DNA of 50,481 bases from a bacterium (GCA_030427525.1 JAUIBD010000007.1:1-50481), one strand, 5' to 3'. Shown: positions 8,988-18,063, counted from the stretch's first letter. Translations and numbers: made by a program. Notes: generated by a model not told the origin, from the letters alone.

Positions 8988-9287
8988 CTAACCAGCTTTT
9001 TTTGAGCTTTTTCCAAGAAGACGTGCCAGAAACCGGCCACGCTTCCTTACTGCAATCTGCAGTTCCTTACCTGCTAAACTACGCATCATTACATGGTCTT
9101 CAAATGCTTGTTTTGCCCCAGTATCATTCGGGTTTTCTCGATACCTGGCTAATAACCCTGCACCAATGGGATCATCTGGTGTTACGTAACCTGCGGCATC
9201 TAACTGCCTCATTGGGTGCCTATAATCAGGCTGATATTGATCAAAATCTAAGTCTTCTATTACATCTGATGGGTCAGATTCGTTCAT
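8988..9287 (-). CDS. Hypothetical small protein, 99 aa, leaderless
   Basis: An unrecognised 99-residue protein with an acidic N-terminal third (MNESDPSDVIEDLDFDQYQPD), a middle that could be helical (GAKQAFEDHVMMRSLAGKEL) and a strongly basic C-terminus (RKRGRFLARLLGKSSKKAG). The charge asymmetry suggests an adaptor or nucleic-acid-binding tail, but nothing specific can be said. No signal peptide or membrane segment. It is supported as a real gene by a near-consensus promoter placed so that +1 coincides with the A of its ATG. A 102-codon open frame covers almost the same bases on the plus strand, but it lacks a comparable promoter or ribosome site. Confidence 0.75.
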   Translation of the reverse strand: MNESDPSDVIEDLDFDQYQPDYRHPMRQLDAAGYVTPDDPIGAGLLARYRENPNDTGAKQAFEDHVMMRSLAGKELQIAVRKRGRFLARLLGKSSKKAG

Positions 9288-9293
9288 AGTATC

Positions 9294-9322
9294 ATTATAG
9301 CACTTATGCTAATAAAAGTCAA
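9294..9322 (-). promoter_or_regulatory. Leaderless promoter TTGACT-N17-TATAAT
   Basis: The minus-strand -35 TTGACT (9317-9322) is 17 bp from a consensus -10 TATAAT (9294-9299). Only 6 bases lie between the -10 and ATG 9287, so transcription should begin at the A of the start codon. Confidence 0.82.
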
Positions 9323-9323
9323 T

Positions 9324-10700
9324 CTACTCTGTTCGCAGAGCTTCAATCGGGTCGAGTTTAGCTGCCTTACGTGCCGGGAACCAGCCAGCCAACATCGCAA
9401 TAATTACCAATACCAAGATTAAAACAGCAATTGGAATGGGTTGGAAAATCAGCAAATACGTACCATCGCCGAGGCTCAGCTGTTCGGTTATCCATGGGTT
9501 GAGCAAATAGCCTACTCCCCAGGCAATGCCAGCCCCAATGATGCCACCCAGCAGGCCAATCCAGGCTGCCTCGAATTGGAACAAGCGACTCACGTGGTGA
9601 CCGCGCATGCCCAGCGCCTTCATGAGCCCTATCTCTCTGGTTCGTTCCAGCACAGAAATATACTGAGTGTTAATGATGCCAAATACACTCGCGATTAATG
9701 CGATGACGCCAAAGCCTCCCACTATGCCCTGCAAAGTATTCACGATAGTAAACAGTAGCGCCTGTAAATCTTTCGCAGACCTGGCACTGACGGTACTGTT
9801 TTTGTCTTCTTTTTCGAAAGCAGGGCCAATTGCTTCTTTCACTTTTTCAGGGTCAACTCCATCTTTCACCTTCACGGTAGCGCTAACGTATTGCTGGTAC
9901 TGGTCAGTACCTTTCGTAAGGTAGTCAGAGAGTTCCTTGGCTTTTACTTCTGAGATAAACAGCCCATTACTAGTAGAGAGGGCCGTGCTTGACTTAGCGC
10001 TCACTGCCACAACTATTAGTTTCACATCTTTCGACTGAGCTGCCAGCTTTTTCTGCAGTGCTTTTATCCCCTGTTTCTTTATAATGGTCTCGACCTGTTT
10101 TGGTGTTAACTGAGCATTTGCTTTCACCAAACGAAGCGTAACTGCCTGCCCGACTAATTCCTTCGGTTTTATGCCCAACTGCTCTGCGTATGCTTGAGGA
10201 ACCACCACGGCATCGCTTTCAATCTGCTGACCAAGTGGCGGCAGATTGCCTGCAGCGACTTCCGACCGAACGCTCGGGTCATACGCAGTAATATCGGTGG
10301 TATATTTTGTATCTTTATCTTCGAATGTCACATATTCTGCCGGCACGATGTACGTTGGCGTTACCGATTCGACACCTTGTATGCCGGACACAATCTCCAA
10401 GTCTTTGGCCGATAATGTTTTAAACGATATACCACCATACTGCGTCGCCGTAGCTGAATATTCTTGTAGACCGCCAGACACACCACCAAACACACTGTCA
10501 TCCTTCACTACGAATAGGCTTTGTGGATCTACGTTACTACTGATGAGTTTATCCGCGTACTGCCTGGCACCTTCGCCTGCAGCTAGACTGAGCGTCAGCG
10601 TGAAGGCACCGACAGCAATTGCCAAGCTGGTTAGGACTGTGCGACCCTTTGCGTTTCGCAAACTGCGACCTGCGCGGGCAAAAATATCTTGTAACTTCAT
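9324..10700 (-). CDS. MacB/FtsX-type ABC transporter permease
   Basis: A 458-residue permease with the MacB-like plan: one N-terminal membrane helix at about residues 22-45 (GRTVLTSLAIAVGAFTLTLSLA), a large extracytoplasmic domain to about 330, then three membrane helices. The motif NTQYISVLERTREIGLMKALGMRG before the second helix and the tail FPARKAAKLDPIEALRTE are typical of this family. Such proteins do not form a classic channel; they couple ATP use to extracytoplasmic work such as lipoprotein, peptide or toxin export. It overlaps the ATPase gene by 4 bp, and the two are co-transcribed with the bactofilin-like gene. The substrate is unknown. Confidence 0.93.
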   Translation of the reverse strand: MKLQDIFARAGRSLRNAKGRTVLTSLAIAVGAFTLTLSLAAGEGARQYADKLISSNVDPQSLFVVKDDSVFGGVSGGLQEYSATATQYGGISFKTLSAKDLEIVSGIQGVESVTPTYIVPAEYVTFEDKDTKYTTDITAYDPSVRSEVAAGNLPPLGQQIESDAVVVPQAYAEQLGIKPKELVGQAVTLRLVKANAQLTPKQVETIIKKQGIKALQKKLAAQSKDVKLIVVAVSAKSSTALSTSNGLFISEVKAKELSDYLTKGTDQYQQYVSATVKVKDGVDPEKVKEAIGPAFEKEDKNSTVSARSAKDLQALLFTIVNTLQGIVGGFGVIALIASVFGIINTQYISVLERTREIGLMKALGMRGHHVSRLFQFEAAWIGLLGGIIGAGIAWGVGYLLNPWITEQLSLGDGTYLLIFQPIPIAVLILVLVIIAMLAGWFPARKAAKLDPIEALRTE

Positions 10701-11416
10701 ACGCGCTTCGCTTTCTTTACTGGCTTCGCTGCTGCTTTTGCTTTCTTCTGACTTTCTTGAATCTTGCCATCACGAATAAAAATTTGTCGGTCGCATTTGG
10801 CCGCTAAGTCGGCGTCGTGGGTAACAATGACTAATGTAGAGCCAAGTTTTTTGGTAAACGAAAACAAAAGGTTTTCAATTAGTTCTCCCGTAACACTATC
10901 GAGGTTTCCGGTTGGCTCATCGGCAAATAGAATACGTGGCTTGTTCGCGATAGCTCTGGCTATAGCGAGGCGTTGCTTTTGCCCACCAGAGAGGTTTTTT
11001 GCTTTTTCGTTGGCTTTGTCGGTTAGCTCAACAGCTTGCAGGGCGGTTTGAATACGTTTTTTACGACTAAACCTACCTACTTTTAATACCTCTAGCGGTA
11101 AACTAACATTTTGTGCGCAGGTTTCATTTGCCTGTACAAAGAACGCTTGGAATATAAACCCAATCTTTTCAGCCCGGAAACTATCGAGCGCTTTATTTTT
11201 TAGCTTTGAGATATCCTGGCCGTCAACGCTCACCGTTCCAGTACTTGCGCGGTCGAGGCCACTCATCACATGCATTAATGTACTTTTACCACTGCCCGAT
11301 TTACCAACAATTGCGACACTTTCACCATCTTGAATGGTAAGCGTCACGTTGTCGAGCGCTGTAAATGAGCGGTCTTTTTTTCCATAGACCTTGGTAACAT
11401 TCTCGAGTTGTATCAT
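10697..11416 (-). CDS. MacB/LolD-type ABC transporter ATPase
   Basis: A 239-residue ATP-binding subunit. The Walker A motif GKSGSGKST is at residues 38-46, the signature LSGGQKQR at 142-149, Walker B ILFADEPTGNLDS from 162, and the switch histidine in VIVTHD. The Q-loop region reads IFQAFFVQANET. After the core there is a Lys/Ala-rich tail (KKAKAAAKPVKKAKRV) not usual in the family. It pairs with the downstream permease (4-bp overlap) and overlaps the bactofilin-like gene by 4 bp, so all three proteins are probably made together at the membrane. Confidence 0.95.
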   Translation of the reverse strand: MIQLENVTKVYGKKDRSFTALDNVTLTIQDGESVAIVGKSGSGKSTLMHVMSGLDRASTGTVSVDGQDISKLKNKALDSFRAEKIGFIFQAFFVQANETCAQNVSLPLEVLKVGRFSRKKRIQTALQAVELTDKANEKAKNLSGGQKQRLAIARAIANKPRILFADEPTGNLDSVTGELIENLLFSFTKKLGSTLVIVTHDADLAAKCDRQIFIRDGKIQESQKKAKAAAKPVKKAKRV

Positions 11417-12591
11417 GCAGTCGTCTTTTTCGCTTTGACAGAAGATTTCTTTGCTACTACTTCATACGGCTTAGTGTTGTATAGGTGTGGTAATCGTACT
11501 AATACTAGACCAACGCCGGCAAATAACATTACCAAAAACGCCGCTACATTGATACCAGGAATCAAAAGTACAATCACCAAAATAAACGCGCCGGCAAGCG
11601 ATCGCACTAGTATATTGTTACTGTTTTTTCCGTATACTTTAGTACCTAGGAAATATGCCAATACAACAGGCGTGATAGCCATTAGCAGCAGCCAGACAAG
11701 GACCAGAACATACGCAGCAATGAAGCCTACACCTGTAATCGCCAGTAAAACAGCCGCAATCGGCACCAAAAAGACAAAGGCAAAACCAATACTGAGTGCG
11801 ACTGCAAACTTACCCCATGATGCGTCGCCAACCGCGTTCAGTTGTTTCGGCATAAGAAGCGCGCCGAGCAGTGCGAGTACAGCCATTGCCACCACAAAAC
11901 CAAGACCTACGAGCAAATTGTTACCATCGCTATTCGATTGTTCCGTAGACTGAGTGAAAGTAACTTCGCCCGCTACAGCACCGTCAGGTACGGAAGTTGC
12001 TTTTGATGAAGAATAGTCGAAGTTGCCGCCAACTACACCATCGCTCCCGAAAGTCACGGCTTCGAAACCGCCAGTAACATCACGGCCGACTTTCCCATTA
12101 ATGGTTAGCTCACCGCTACCCGCTGTCATGTCACGGCCAATCACTCCACCTATCGTCAATGTACTTGCACCACCAGTCAGATCACCTGCCAGCATAAACG
12201 ACGAATCGGTTATAACATCAGCACCAAATACAGAGGCATTGCCAGTAACCTTACCTCCTAGATGGACTGTTGCTCCTGCTACGCGAACATCGCCATTCAC
12301 TATACCGTTAATCGTAAGCGTGCTTCCAGCACACAACACATCGCCATTCACTGTACCGTTAATCTGCACAGAACTAGCTGCACAGTAGACATCACCGTTC
12401 ACAGTCCCATCAACATGCACGGCGTTACCTGCCAGATAGGCAGAGCCATCCACTGTTTGGCCCTTTGCAATAGAACTTTTACCCTGTTCGTTGGCAAGAA
12501 AAACAGCTTCTGCCGAAGCGTTCGAGGCCATGAAAACACCCGCCATTAACACAACGGCACCTAGCGTTAATACCCTAAATTTCATTTTCAT
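11413..12591 (-). CDS. Secreted bactofilin-like (polymer-forming) membrane protein
   Basis: A 392-residue protein starting with a signal peptide (cut near SNASA-EA, about residue 27). Residues about 30-210 are a repetitive beta-helix of the bactofilin kind, with rungs such as VHVDGTVNGDVYCAASSVQ, VQINGTVNGDVLCAGSTLT and LTINGIVNGDVRVAGATVH. Four hydrophobic helices follow (about 225-375) and a basic tail. Classic bactofilins are cytoplasmic; here the repeats should face outside. It heads the ABC exporter operon, has a good Shine-Dalgarno (AAGGGGG) and its own promoter. A wall scaffold or an accessory to the exporter are both possible. Confidence 0.82.
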   Translation of the reverse strand: MKMKFRVLTLGAVVLMAGVFMASNASAEAVFLANEQGKSSIAKGQTVDGSAYLAGNAVHVDGTVNGDVYCAASSVQINGTVNGDVLCAGSTLTINGIVNGDVRVAGATVHLGGKVTGNASVFGADVITDSSFMLAGDLTGGASTLTIGGVIGRDMTAGSGELTINGKVGRDVTGGFEAVTFGSDGVVGGNFDYSSSKATSVPDGAVAGEVTFTQSTEQSNSDGNNLLVGLGFVVAMAVLALLGALLMPKQLNAVGDASWGKFAVALSIGFAFVFLVPIAAVLLAITGVGFIAAYVLVLVWLLLMAITPVVLAYFLGTKVYGKNSNNILVRSLAGAFILVIVLLIPGINVAAFLVMLFAGVGLVLVRLPHLYNTKPYEVVAKKSSVKAKKTTA

Positions 12592-12612
12592 ATGTCCCCC
12601 TTACTTACTTCT

Positions 12613-12641
12613 ATTGTATGTCACTCTCGGCTTGTTTTCAA
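12613..12641 (-). promoter_or_regulatory. Promoter of bactofilin-ABC operon (TTGAAA-N17-TACAAT)
   Basis: TTGAAA (12636-12641) and TACAAT (12613-12618) are 17 bp apart on the minus strand. The leader of about 15 nt contains AAGGGGG just before ATG 12591. Confidence 0.72.
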
Positions 12642-12653
12642 TCTCATCATGAC

Positions 12654-14408
12654 CTACCAGCCGCCACCTCCGCCGCCGCCTCCGCCGCCGCCAGAGGAGC
12701 CACCACTACTCCCACCGGAACTCGAGCTGCTTGACGATGCGTAGTTTGTAGCTGAAGTAAAACTGCCGAGTGATGAGCTGAAAGCTGCCGCATGAAATGC
12801 ACCAGCGTGTGCGCTATACCAGTCAGGCTGCGCGCCTGCTTGTTCATAGTATTTGCCAATAGCTTTATTCCATTCTTTTTCCTGACCAAACAATATTGCG
12901 TATGGTAATGTCTTTTCATACAACAGAAGGCGCTTTTTTACATCCCTACCCACACTCGCGCCAACCTTTTCAATGCCCTCTGGGCTCTGCAGAGCCTTTA
13001 ATCTATCGACTTCTGCTAGCTGTATATATGTCTTAAAACCTTCTAAGTAACGTTTCAAGGCAAGACCTTTGTCTGTCAGTGGCCAAAGCATGAACGAGAG
13101 TGAAAATGTAATAATTGGCAGCACCAGCAATACTGGCGATACGCTAAGAAGACTGATGACGAGTGAGATGCCCGCTATTTTTTTCAGCCGTCCACTCATA
13201 GCTTGATTCCTGGCACGGAGGCCGTATTCACCCCTTACAAGCTTTCTAAGATCAGCGTCATTATTCAGTGTCCGGTTGTAGTAGCTCGTACTGTTCTTTA
13301 ATGTCTTCAGATTGAGCCGCTCACCAACTTTTGGTAATGTACCAAAAGTATCACTCAGTAGTTCCTTTTCTTCCCATAATAAATCGTTAGGTGAACGTAT
13401 AATCTCCACCTCATATTCGGCAGCTTGAAAGAGCTTCCGCTCTTTCACTTCATGTATTTTCACATAATGACGTACTGCTAAGTCAATCAGTTGAGCAGCC
13501 ATCACCGAACGAGCGGTTGCACCAATTAACTGCGCGGCTGTTGTTACTGAAATATCTTTTGGCGGAATGTACTCCGGTGGAATTGCATTCATTTCCCTAG
13601 TACGGTTGTGCCTGCGATAAAACCACATAATAACCCAACCGCTCATTACCGTTACGACGATAAGGGCAATTCCTTGAATAATGACCCATATATACATAAT
13701 GCGTTCAAGCAGGCTCGGCTCGTATTTTGCGTAGGTCTGCGGCTTGAATCCAATAGCAATTGTCATCGTTTCATAGCCCTTTAGAGCTCTTGGCGTCGAA
13801 ACAGTATATCTGCCTGACTCAACTGTACGAATGTCACAATTAGTCGTTGCACCTCTCGGTCCGTATACGCAAGATGTCTCGCCAGTCAATGAGGCCTGAA
13901 GTTCATTCGATACAAACACGCGCGCACTCACGGTATCGAACTGCTGTGGCCATTCTAGTCCATTCACATCCCAATAAAACTCATCATCGTTCGTATCTGC
14001 ATAATACTTTGTCACATCATGCTGTGTGTAGATTAGTTTGTACGTTTGCTTTCCGTGCACATACGTGTCTGCCTCTCCTATTCGTACTACTAGGTTATCG
14101 TTTGAATCGTAGGTCTTGTAGGGTAACTGCTTGCCATTCTCATCTGTTATCGACTGAATCTTGACGCGAGTGGCATGCTCATCGTACATCGTGGGGATTG
14201 CCCGCTCAATACCGTGGTTTTGGTCGTAGTCTGGAAATACTGCGACTAATGTTTCTTCTGTTTTTAGTACAGATCGTTGATTTTCATCAATACTTAAAAA
14301 ATAATCCGCCTTGAATGATTCAAAACGGAAATCCTGTACACCAGCGTGTACTGGTGTACCAGCCACTATACCGAAAGTAACGAATATACCCCACAGTAAA
14401 TATTTCAT
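12654..14408 (-). CDS. DUF2207-type membrane protein with glycine-rich tail
   Basis: A 584-residue protein with a signal peptide (cut after GTPVHA), an extracytoplasmic beta-rich domain (residues 25-230, with the DUF2207-like DFYWDVNG..W pattern seen as DEFYWDVNGLEWP), one membrane helix at about 235-260, a cytoplasmic domain with ISVTTAAQLIGATARSVMAAQLIDLAVR, two more helices near 410-445, and a low-complexity Ser/Gly tail ending in a run of glycines and a final Trp. DUF2207 proteins are common in Gram-positives and Saccharibacteria; their function is unknown. A -10 box ends 9 nt before ATG 14408, so the mRNA is probably leaderless. Confidence 0.85.
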   Translation of the reverse strand: MKYLLWGIFVTFGIVAGTPVHAGVQDFRFESFKADYFLSIDENQRSVLKTEETLVAVFPDYDQNHGIERAIPTMYDEHATRVKIQSITDENGKQLPYKTYDSNDNLVVRIGEADTYVHGKQTYKLIYTQHDVTKYYADTNDDEFYWDVNGLEWPQQFDTVSARVFVSNELQASLTGETSCVYGPRGATTNCDIRTVESGRYTVSTPRALKGYETMTIAIGFKPQTYAKYEPSLLERIMYIWVIIQGIALIVVTVMSGWVIMWFYRRHNRTREMNAIPPEYIPPKDISVTTAAQLIGATARSVMAAQLIDLAVRHYVKIHEVKERKLFQAAEYEVEIIRSPNDLLWEEKELLSDTFGTLPKVGERLNLKTLKNSTSYYNRTLNNDADLRKLVRGEYGLRARNQAMSGRLKKIAGISLVISLLSVSPVLLVLPIITFSLSFMLWPLTDKGLALKRYLEGFKTYIQLAEVDRLKALQSPEGIEKVGASVGRDVKKRLLLYEKTLPYAILFGQEKEWNKAIGKYYEQAGAQPDWYSAHAGAFHAAAFSSSLGSFTSATNYASSSSSSSGGSSGGSSGGGGGGGGGGGW

Positions 14409-14417
14409 CTACAGGAC

Positions 14418-14423
14418 ATTGTA
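14418..14423 (-). promoter_or_regulatory. -10 box of the DUF2207 gene, leaderless
   Basis: Minus-strand TACAAT ends 9 nt before ATG 14408. The predicted +1 lies 2-3 nt before the start codon. The -35 candidate is weak. Confidence 0.58.
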
Positions 14424-14443
14424 GCAATAATTCGCGGGACTAA

Positions 14444-14746
14444 CTACCTAAACTGCCACCCTCCGCTGCGGTAGTCAGGGTTGCTATTCTGTCTGTCGTA
14501 CATCATATCTTGGTATCTGTAATAGTCATCATGATGGTTCAAGTCATGGACCCTCGCTGTTAACCATGCTATCCATACAAATAGAACAATCACTACTATT
14601 GTGAGCACAATGATTATTGTGCGATCTGCGGGCAGTCCTGATACTGTCTGTTTATCCTCAGGCTGCAAGACGTTTACAGTCTGCGCAGTGGAGTCTTTCT
14701 TTGTACCCTCTTTTTTCTCTACCTTTGGTTCGTCATTCTTTACCAT
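14444..14746 (-). CDS. Small single-pass membrane protein, 100 aa
   Basis: An unrecognised 100-residue protein. A charged cytoplasmic N-terminus (MVKNDEPKVEKKEGTKKD) is followed by one strongly hydrophobic helix at about residues 45-66 (TIIIVLTIVVIVLFVWIAWL) and a polar, tyrosine- and aspartate-rich C-terminus (NHHDDYYRYQDMMYDRQN). It should span the membrane once with the tyrosine-rich end outside. A GGAAGG ribosome site precedes ATG 14746. It lies between the FecR-domain and DUF2207 genes on the same strand, so a role in the envelope is likely, but nothing more can be said. Confidence 0.78.
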   Translation of the reverse strand: MVKNDEPKVEKKEGTKKDSTAQTVNVLQPEDKQTVSGLPADRTIIIVLTIVVIVLFVWIAWLTARVHDLNHHDDYYRYQDMMYDRQNSNPDYRSGGWQFR

Positions 14747-14803
14747 ACCGTACCTTCCGTATACATCATATACAACCTGTCTGAGAGAAAGCTGAAAACT
14801 ATG

Positions 14804-16480
14804 CTACAAATTAACGACTATTTGGTTTGAGTATATTTTGCAGCCGTAATCACTCTTGTAGAGGCATACGCGAACATAGTACGTGCCACTGTTCTCGCTT
14901 ATCTCACCGATACTTGAACCTTCGTTGTAGTAGCGAGCATCATCGCCTGGATACGTCGGATTAGGGCTCTTTGACCATACTAACTTGTAGCCATCCGGAG
15001 CACTGCCCGTCAGCGTCCACTTTACTTTGTTGTCATACTTTTGCTGCAATAGTACGCTGCCACTAGGGCCAGATGAGTCACTACCGCTCACCTTTGGTGC
15101 AGTTACTGCGACGTCGTTGCTGTAGTTGTTGCAGCCATCACCTGTGTAGGTACACACGCGGAAGTGATAGGTTTTGCCGTCTTTCAGTGTCCAGGCAAAG
15201 CTACGAGTACTTGAATCAGACAGATATGTCGCATCGGTACCGTCTTTGCCAAACACAGGGTTTGCGTAGCTGCTCTTCAGCACCTTGAAGCCTTTCGATG
15301 CAGACACGCCTTTTACACTCCAGGTTAGTTTTACTCCTGTATCGTACTTGCTTACTGATAGACTAATACCGTTCGCAGACTCCGTTTCCTCTTTTTCTTT
15401 GTCATCGTCTTTAGTTTCATCGTCAGTTTTCTCGTCGATTTTCACTAGGTAACCTAGGTCGTCTTTGAATTCTTTGTTTTTCTTGTCCTGTGTGTAGTTC
15501 CATTTTATGAACTCATCGTTTTGCAGCTGTTTCGCTGAAATAGTGCCCAGTTTGTCTTCGTCCTTGGCGTCTTTGGCATCAGTATAGTAGTATTTACCTT
15601 CGCTCACATCAACATCTGCTTTAGTCAGCTTGACAGTACTTTCATACACCTCGACACCCTTTGTTTCATTCGTATTCAATGTTGAGTACGCCGTGCCGAG
15701 AGCCGTGTATGTCTCGTCACCAGCCTTCACGCTAAATGTTCGATCTGATTTCACCAATCGTGCGTAGGCTTCGCCTTCGACATTTGTCACCACAACATTT
15801 GTGACATCGAGACTGTCGAGTCGAACGGTAGAACTACTGTTTAGTCGAATCGCACTGCCATCGTCGAGGTTAACAACCAGCCGACTGTCATCATCTGTTC
15901 GATAGTACATCCCTTGTATCGCCGTATCACCAGCAGCTAGTGCTTGCCAGTCACTGCCATCGCTACTTACTTGCGCCGTACCGTCTATCAGCGCAACATC
16001 CGCGCCCATCAGTGTCACTTTCGGCGTAGTATCGCTAGATGTATTCGCTATTTCAGGCTGCTTGTCCTGCAGCAACGTCCATACACCGATACACGCCACG
16101 CCTACGACAGCGAGCGTCGAACCAATGGCTAGTTTTTTGCGACTTTTCTTTGGTGAAGTCGGGAATGCAGAAACCGCTGGATCTTGTTGCGCAGTGTCAT
16201 CTGCTGTCGTTGTATCGCCATCGGTGCTGTCACTCGGTTCATATTTTGCACCAAATTCCGTACCTTCGGTAGAATCGTCTGGCGAGGTCGTATCTGATTC
16301 TAGTGAATCATTATGCTCCAGCCCTTGGTCTTCGCTGTCTTCACTTTCGCTTAGTTGCACGGTGTCATCTGCCGCGACTTCGTCGATTTGTGAAACATCT
16401 TGTTCAACTCCGTTATCGTCAGTCGATTCGACTCGTACAGTTATTTTGTTCTCATCAGACTCTTCTGGTCCTTTATCCAT
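14804..16480 (-). CDS. Membrane-anchored FecR-domain protein with fibronectin/Ig-like repeats
   Basis: A 558-residue protein with a very acidic, Ser/Asp/Thr-rich cytoplasmic N-terminus (1-115), a single membrane helix near 118-138 (KLAIGSTLAVVGVACIGVWTL), a FecR-like domain at about 155-290 (NLDDGSAIRLNSSSTVRLD, then VVVTNVEGEAYARLVKSDRTFSV), a charged linker (KIDEKTDDETKDDDKEKEE) and two related repeats near 370-460 and 470-555. Each repeat carries a Cys pair (CTYTGDGC, CLYKSDYGC). FecR domains elsewhere sense or relay envelope signals; here no sigma factor gene is adjacent, so a surface or adhesion role is equally possible. A GAGGG site precedes ATG 16480. Confidence 0.85.
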   Translation of the reverse strand: MDKGPEESDENKITVRVESTDDNGVEQDVSQIDEVAADDTVQLSESEDSEDQGLEHNDSLESDTTSPDDSTEGTEFGAKYEPSDSTDGDTTTADDTAQQDPAVSAFPTSPKKSRKKLAIGSTLAVVGVACIGVWTLLQDKQPEIANTSSDTTPKVTLMGADVALIDGTAQVSSDGSDWQALAAGDTAIQGMYYRTDDDSRLVVNLDDGSAIRLNSSSTVRLDSLDVTNVVVTNVEGEAYARLVKSDRTFSVKAGDETYTALGTAYSTLNTNETKGVEVYESTVKLTKADVDVSEGKYYYTDAKDAKDEDKLGTISAKQLQNDEFIKWNYTQDKKNKEFKDDLGYLVKIDEKTDDETKDDDKEKEETESANGISLSVSKYDTGVKLTWSVKGVSASKGFKVLKSSYANPVFGKDGTDATYLSDSSTRSFAWTLKDGKTYHFRVCTYTGDGCNNYSNDVAVTAPKVSGSDSSGPSGSVLLQQKYDNKVKWTLTGSAPDGYKLVWSKSPNPTYPGDDARYYNEGSSIGEISENSGTYYVRVCLYKSDYGCKIYSNQIVVNL

Positions 16481-16549
16481 GTTCTCGCCCTCGCATTACT
16501 CAATGCGCTTATGATAACACTATCTCGTAGCTAGGTCTACGCAACGAGA

Positions 16550-18049
16550 CTACAGGATGTCAGGGTAGATTGCCTTTGTGGTTTCGTCAATCTCGGACTT
16601 TAACTGAGGAAATGGTACACCTTCGCGCGCAGTAACACCTTCGAATATCCAGAAAACGCGCTCGCTGTGACCCCACCCACACGCTGGTGGCATGCCATAT
16701 TCCAGCATTTCTACGTAGTCGATATCGAGCATCATTGCCTCATCATCACCTGCATCGCGCATAGCCTGCTGTTCGGTAAAGCGGTTTAACTGGTCTATCG
16801 GGTCATTTAGCTCGCTAAAGCCATTGCCCAGTTCGCTACCAGCAATCACCGGCTGGAACCGCTCTACCACCCTATCGTCTTCAGGGTTAGTCTTTGCCAG
16901 TGGACTGATGAATTTCGGCGTGTTTACTAACCATACAGGGCCAGCTACATCTTTACGGATGTGCTTCCAAAGCTTGTCGACGCCGCGCGGAATCGAATCA
17001 GTCTTTTCTACCTCTAGTCCGTTCTCTTTTAGCTTGGCCGCGACCTCCTCTATGGTCGTGTCATAGACGTCGATGCCGTAGCGGTCTTTTATCACCGTTG
17101 CGTAGTCCCACACTTCCCATTCGCCGCTCATATCGACATCGAAATTCCCTAACTTGAACTGTAATGTACCAAAGGTTTTTTCCAGCGTTACCTTGTACAT
17201 TTCTTCCATGAATTTCATGCCATCTTGCCAATTAGCGTATGCCCAGTACCATTCCATGGCAATGTGTTCAGGCAGGTGTTCGTCGCTGTAATTTTCATTT
17301 CTAAACCGTGGGCCAAGGTCATACACCTTTTCAAAGCCAGCACCAATCAACCGCTTCAGTGGCAGCTCGTGGCTAATACGAAGGTAAAACTGTTGATCGT
17401 CCAGCGCGTCCATGTGCGTCACGAATGGGTTGGCATCCGCTCCACCAGTAGTGTGTTCAAGCACAGGGATGTTGATTTCGACAAAACCGTGGTCGTTTAG
17501 AAAATCACGCGTGGCTTGCCAAAATACGCTTCGTCGGCGGAAGCGCTCACGCACATCTAGATTTACGTTCATATCCACGTAGCGGCGGCGGAAGCGTTCT
17601 TCTTTGTTCGTCAGTTCAGTAGGCATTGGCCGCAGGGCTTTTGTGAGTAGTCGCAGTGTTTTTACACCAATAGACTTCTCTCCTGTTTTCGTCGTAATCA
17701 CCTCGCCTGTCGCTTCTATAAAATCACCGGTATCTAATAGCCCTACTTGGTCCATGCCAAGGACACCCTTAGGAGCATCAAGCGCATCAACATCTGGCCC
17801 ATGAAGGAAAAGTTGCATTTGCCCTGATTCGTCGCGTACGACAATAAACGCCAGCTTGCCAAACTTTCGCAGTGCCGCCACACGGCCCGATATGGTAACC
17901 GTCTTGCCCTGAAGCTCGTCGAATTTTTCTAAAACCTCACCTGTCATGTGAGTTCGATTTGCTTTGGCCGGATACGGATCAATGCCTAAGTTTTTCAAGC
18001 TCTCGAGCTTTTTCAGTCGCTCGTCTCTGTAATCTTGTAGTGTTGCCAT
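16550..18049 (-). CDS. lysS: Lysyl-tRNA synthetase, class II
   Basis: A 499-residue class II LysRS of normal length. The N-terminal OB-fold anticodon domain covers about 50-150 (VTISGRVAALRKFGKLAFIVVRDESG). The catalytic core has the usual GGADANPF, RISHELPLKRL, FRNENYSDEHLPEH (motif 2) and GWGHSERVFWIFEG (motif 3 region). It charges tRNA-Lys in the cytoplasm. A longer frame could start at a GTG at 18055, but that codon is only 2 nt from the -10 box at 18058-18063 and would precede +1; ATG 18049, 8 nt from the -10, fits a leaderless start. It is divergent from the unknown gene at 18165. Confidence 0.97.
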   Translation of the reverse strand: MATLQDYRDERLKKLESLKNLGIDPYPAKANRTHMTGEVLEKFDELQGKTVTISGRVAALRKFGKLAFIVVRDESGQMQLFLHGPDVDALDAPKGVLGMDQVGLLDTGDFIEATGEVITTKTGEKSIGVKTLRLLTKALRPMPTELTNKEERFRRRYVDMNVNLDVRERFRRRSVFWQATRDFLNDHGFVEINIPVLEHTTGGADANPFVTHMDALDDQQFYLRISHELPLKRLIGAGFEKVYDLGPRFRNENYSDEHLPEHIAMEWYWAYANWQDGMKFMEEMYKVTLEKTFGTLQFKLGNFDVDMSGEWEVWDYATVIKDRYGIDVYDTTIEEVAAKLKENGLEVEKTDSIPRGVDKLWKHIRKDVAGPVWLVNTPKFISPLAKTNPEDDRVVERFQPVIAGSELGNGFSELNDPIDQLNRFTEQQAMRDAGDDEAMMLDIDYVEMLEYGMPPACGWGHSERVFWIFEGVTAREGVPFPQLKSEIDETTKAIYPDIL

Positions 18050-18057
18050 TAGCACTA

Positions 18058-18063
18058 ATTGTA
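18058..18063 (-). promoter_or_regulatory. -10 box of lysS, leaderless
   Basis: Minus-strand TACAAT ends 8 nt before ATG 18049 and decides the start. No Shine-Dalgarno is present. The -35 candidate (AGCATT) is weak. Confidence 0.6.

Noticed and set aside
8981-9289. A 102-codon plus-strand frame covering the 99-aa gene
   Set aside because: The minus-strand gene has a near-consensus promoter placed at its ATG; the plus frame has neither a promoter nor a ribosome site.
12647-12919. A 90-residue frame on the minus strand
   Set aside because: It is a shadow of the Gly-rich end of the DUF2207 gene in another frame, with low-complexity content.
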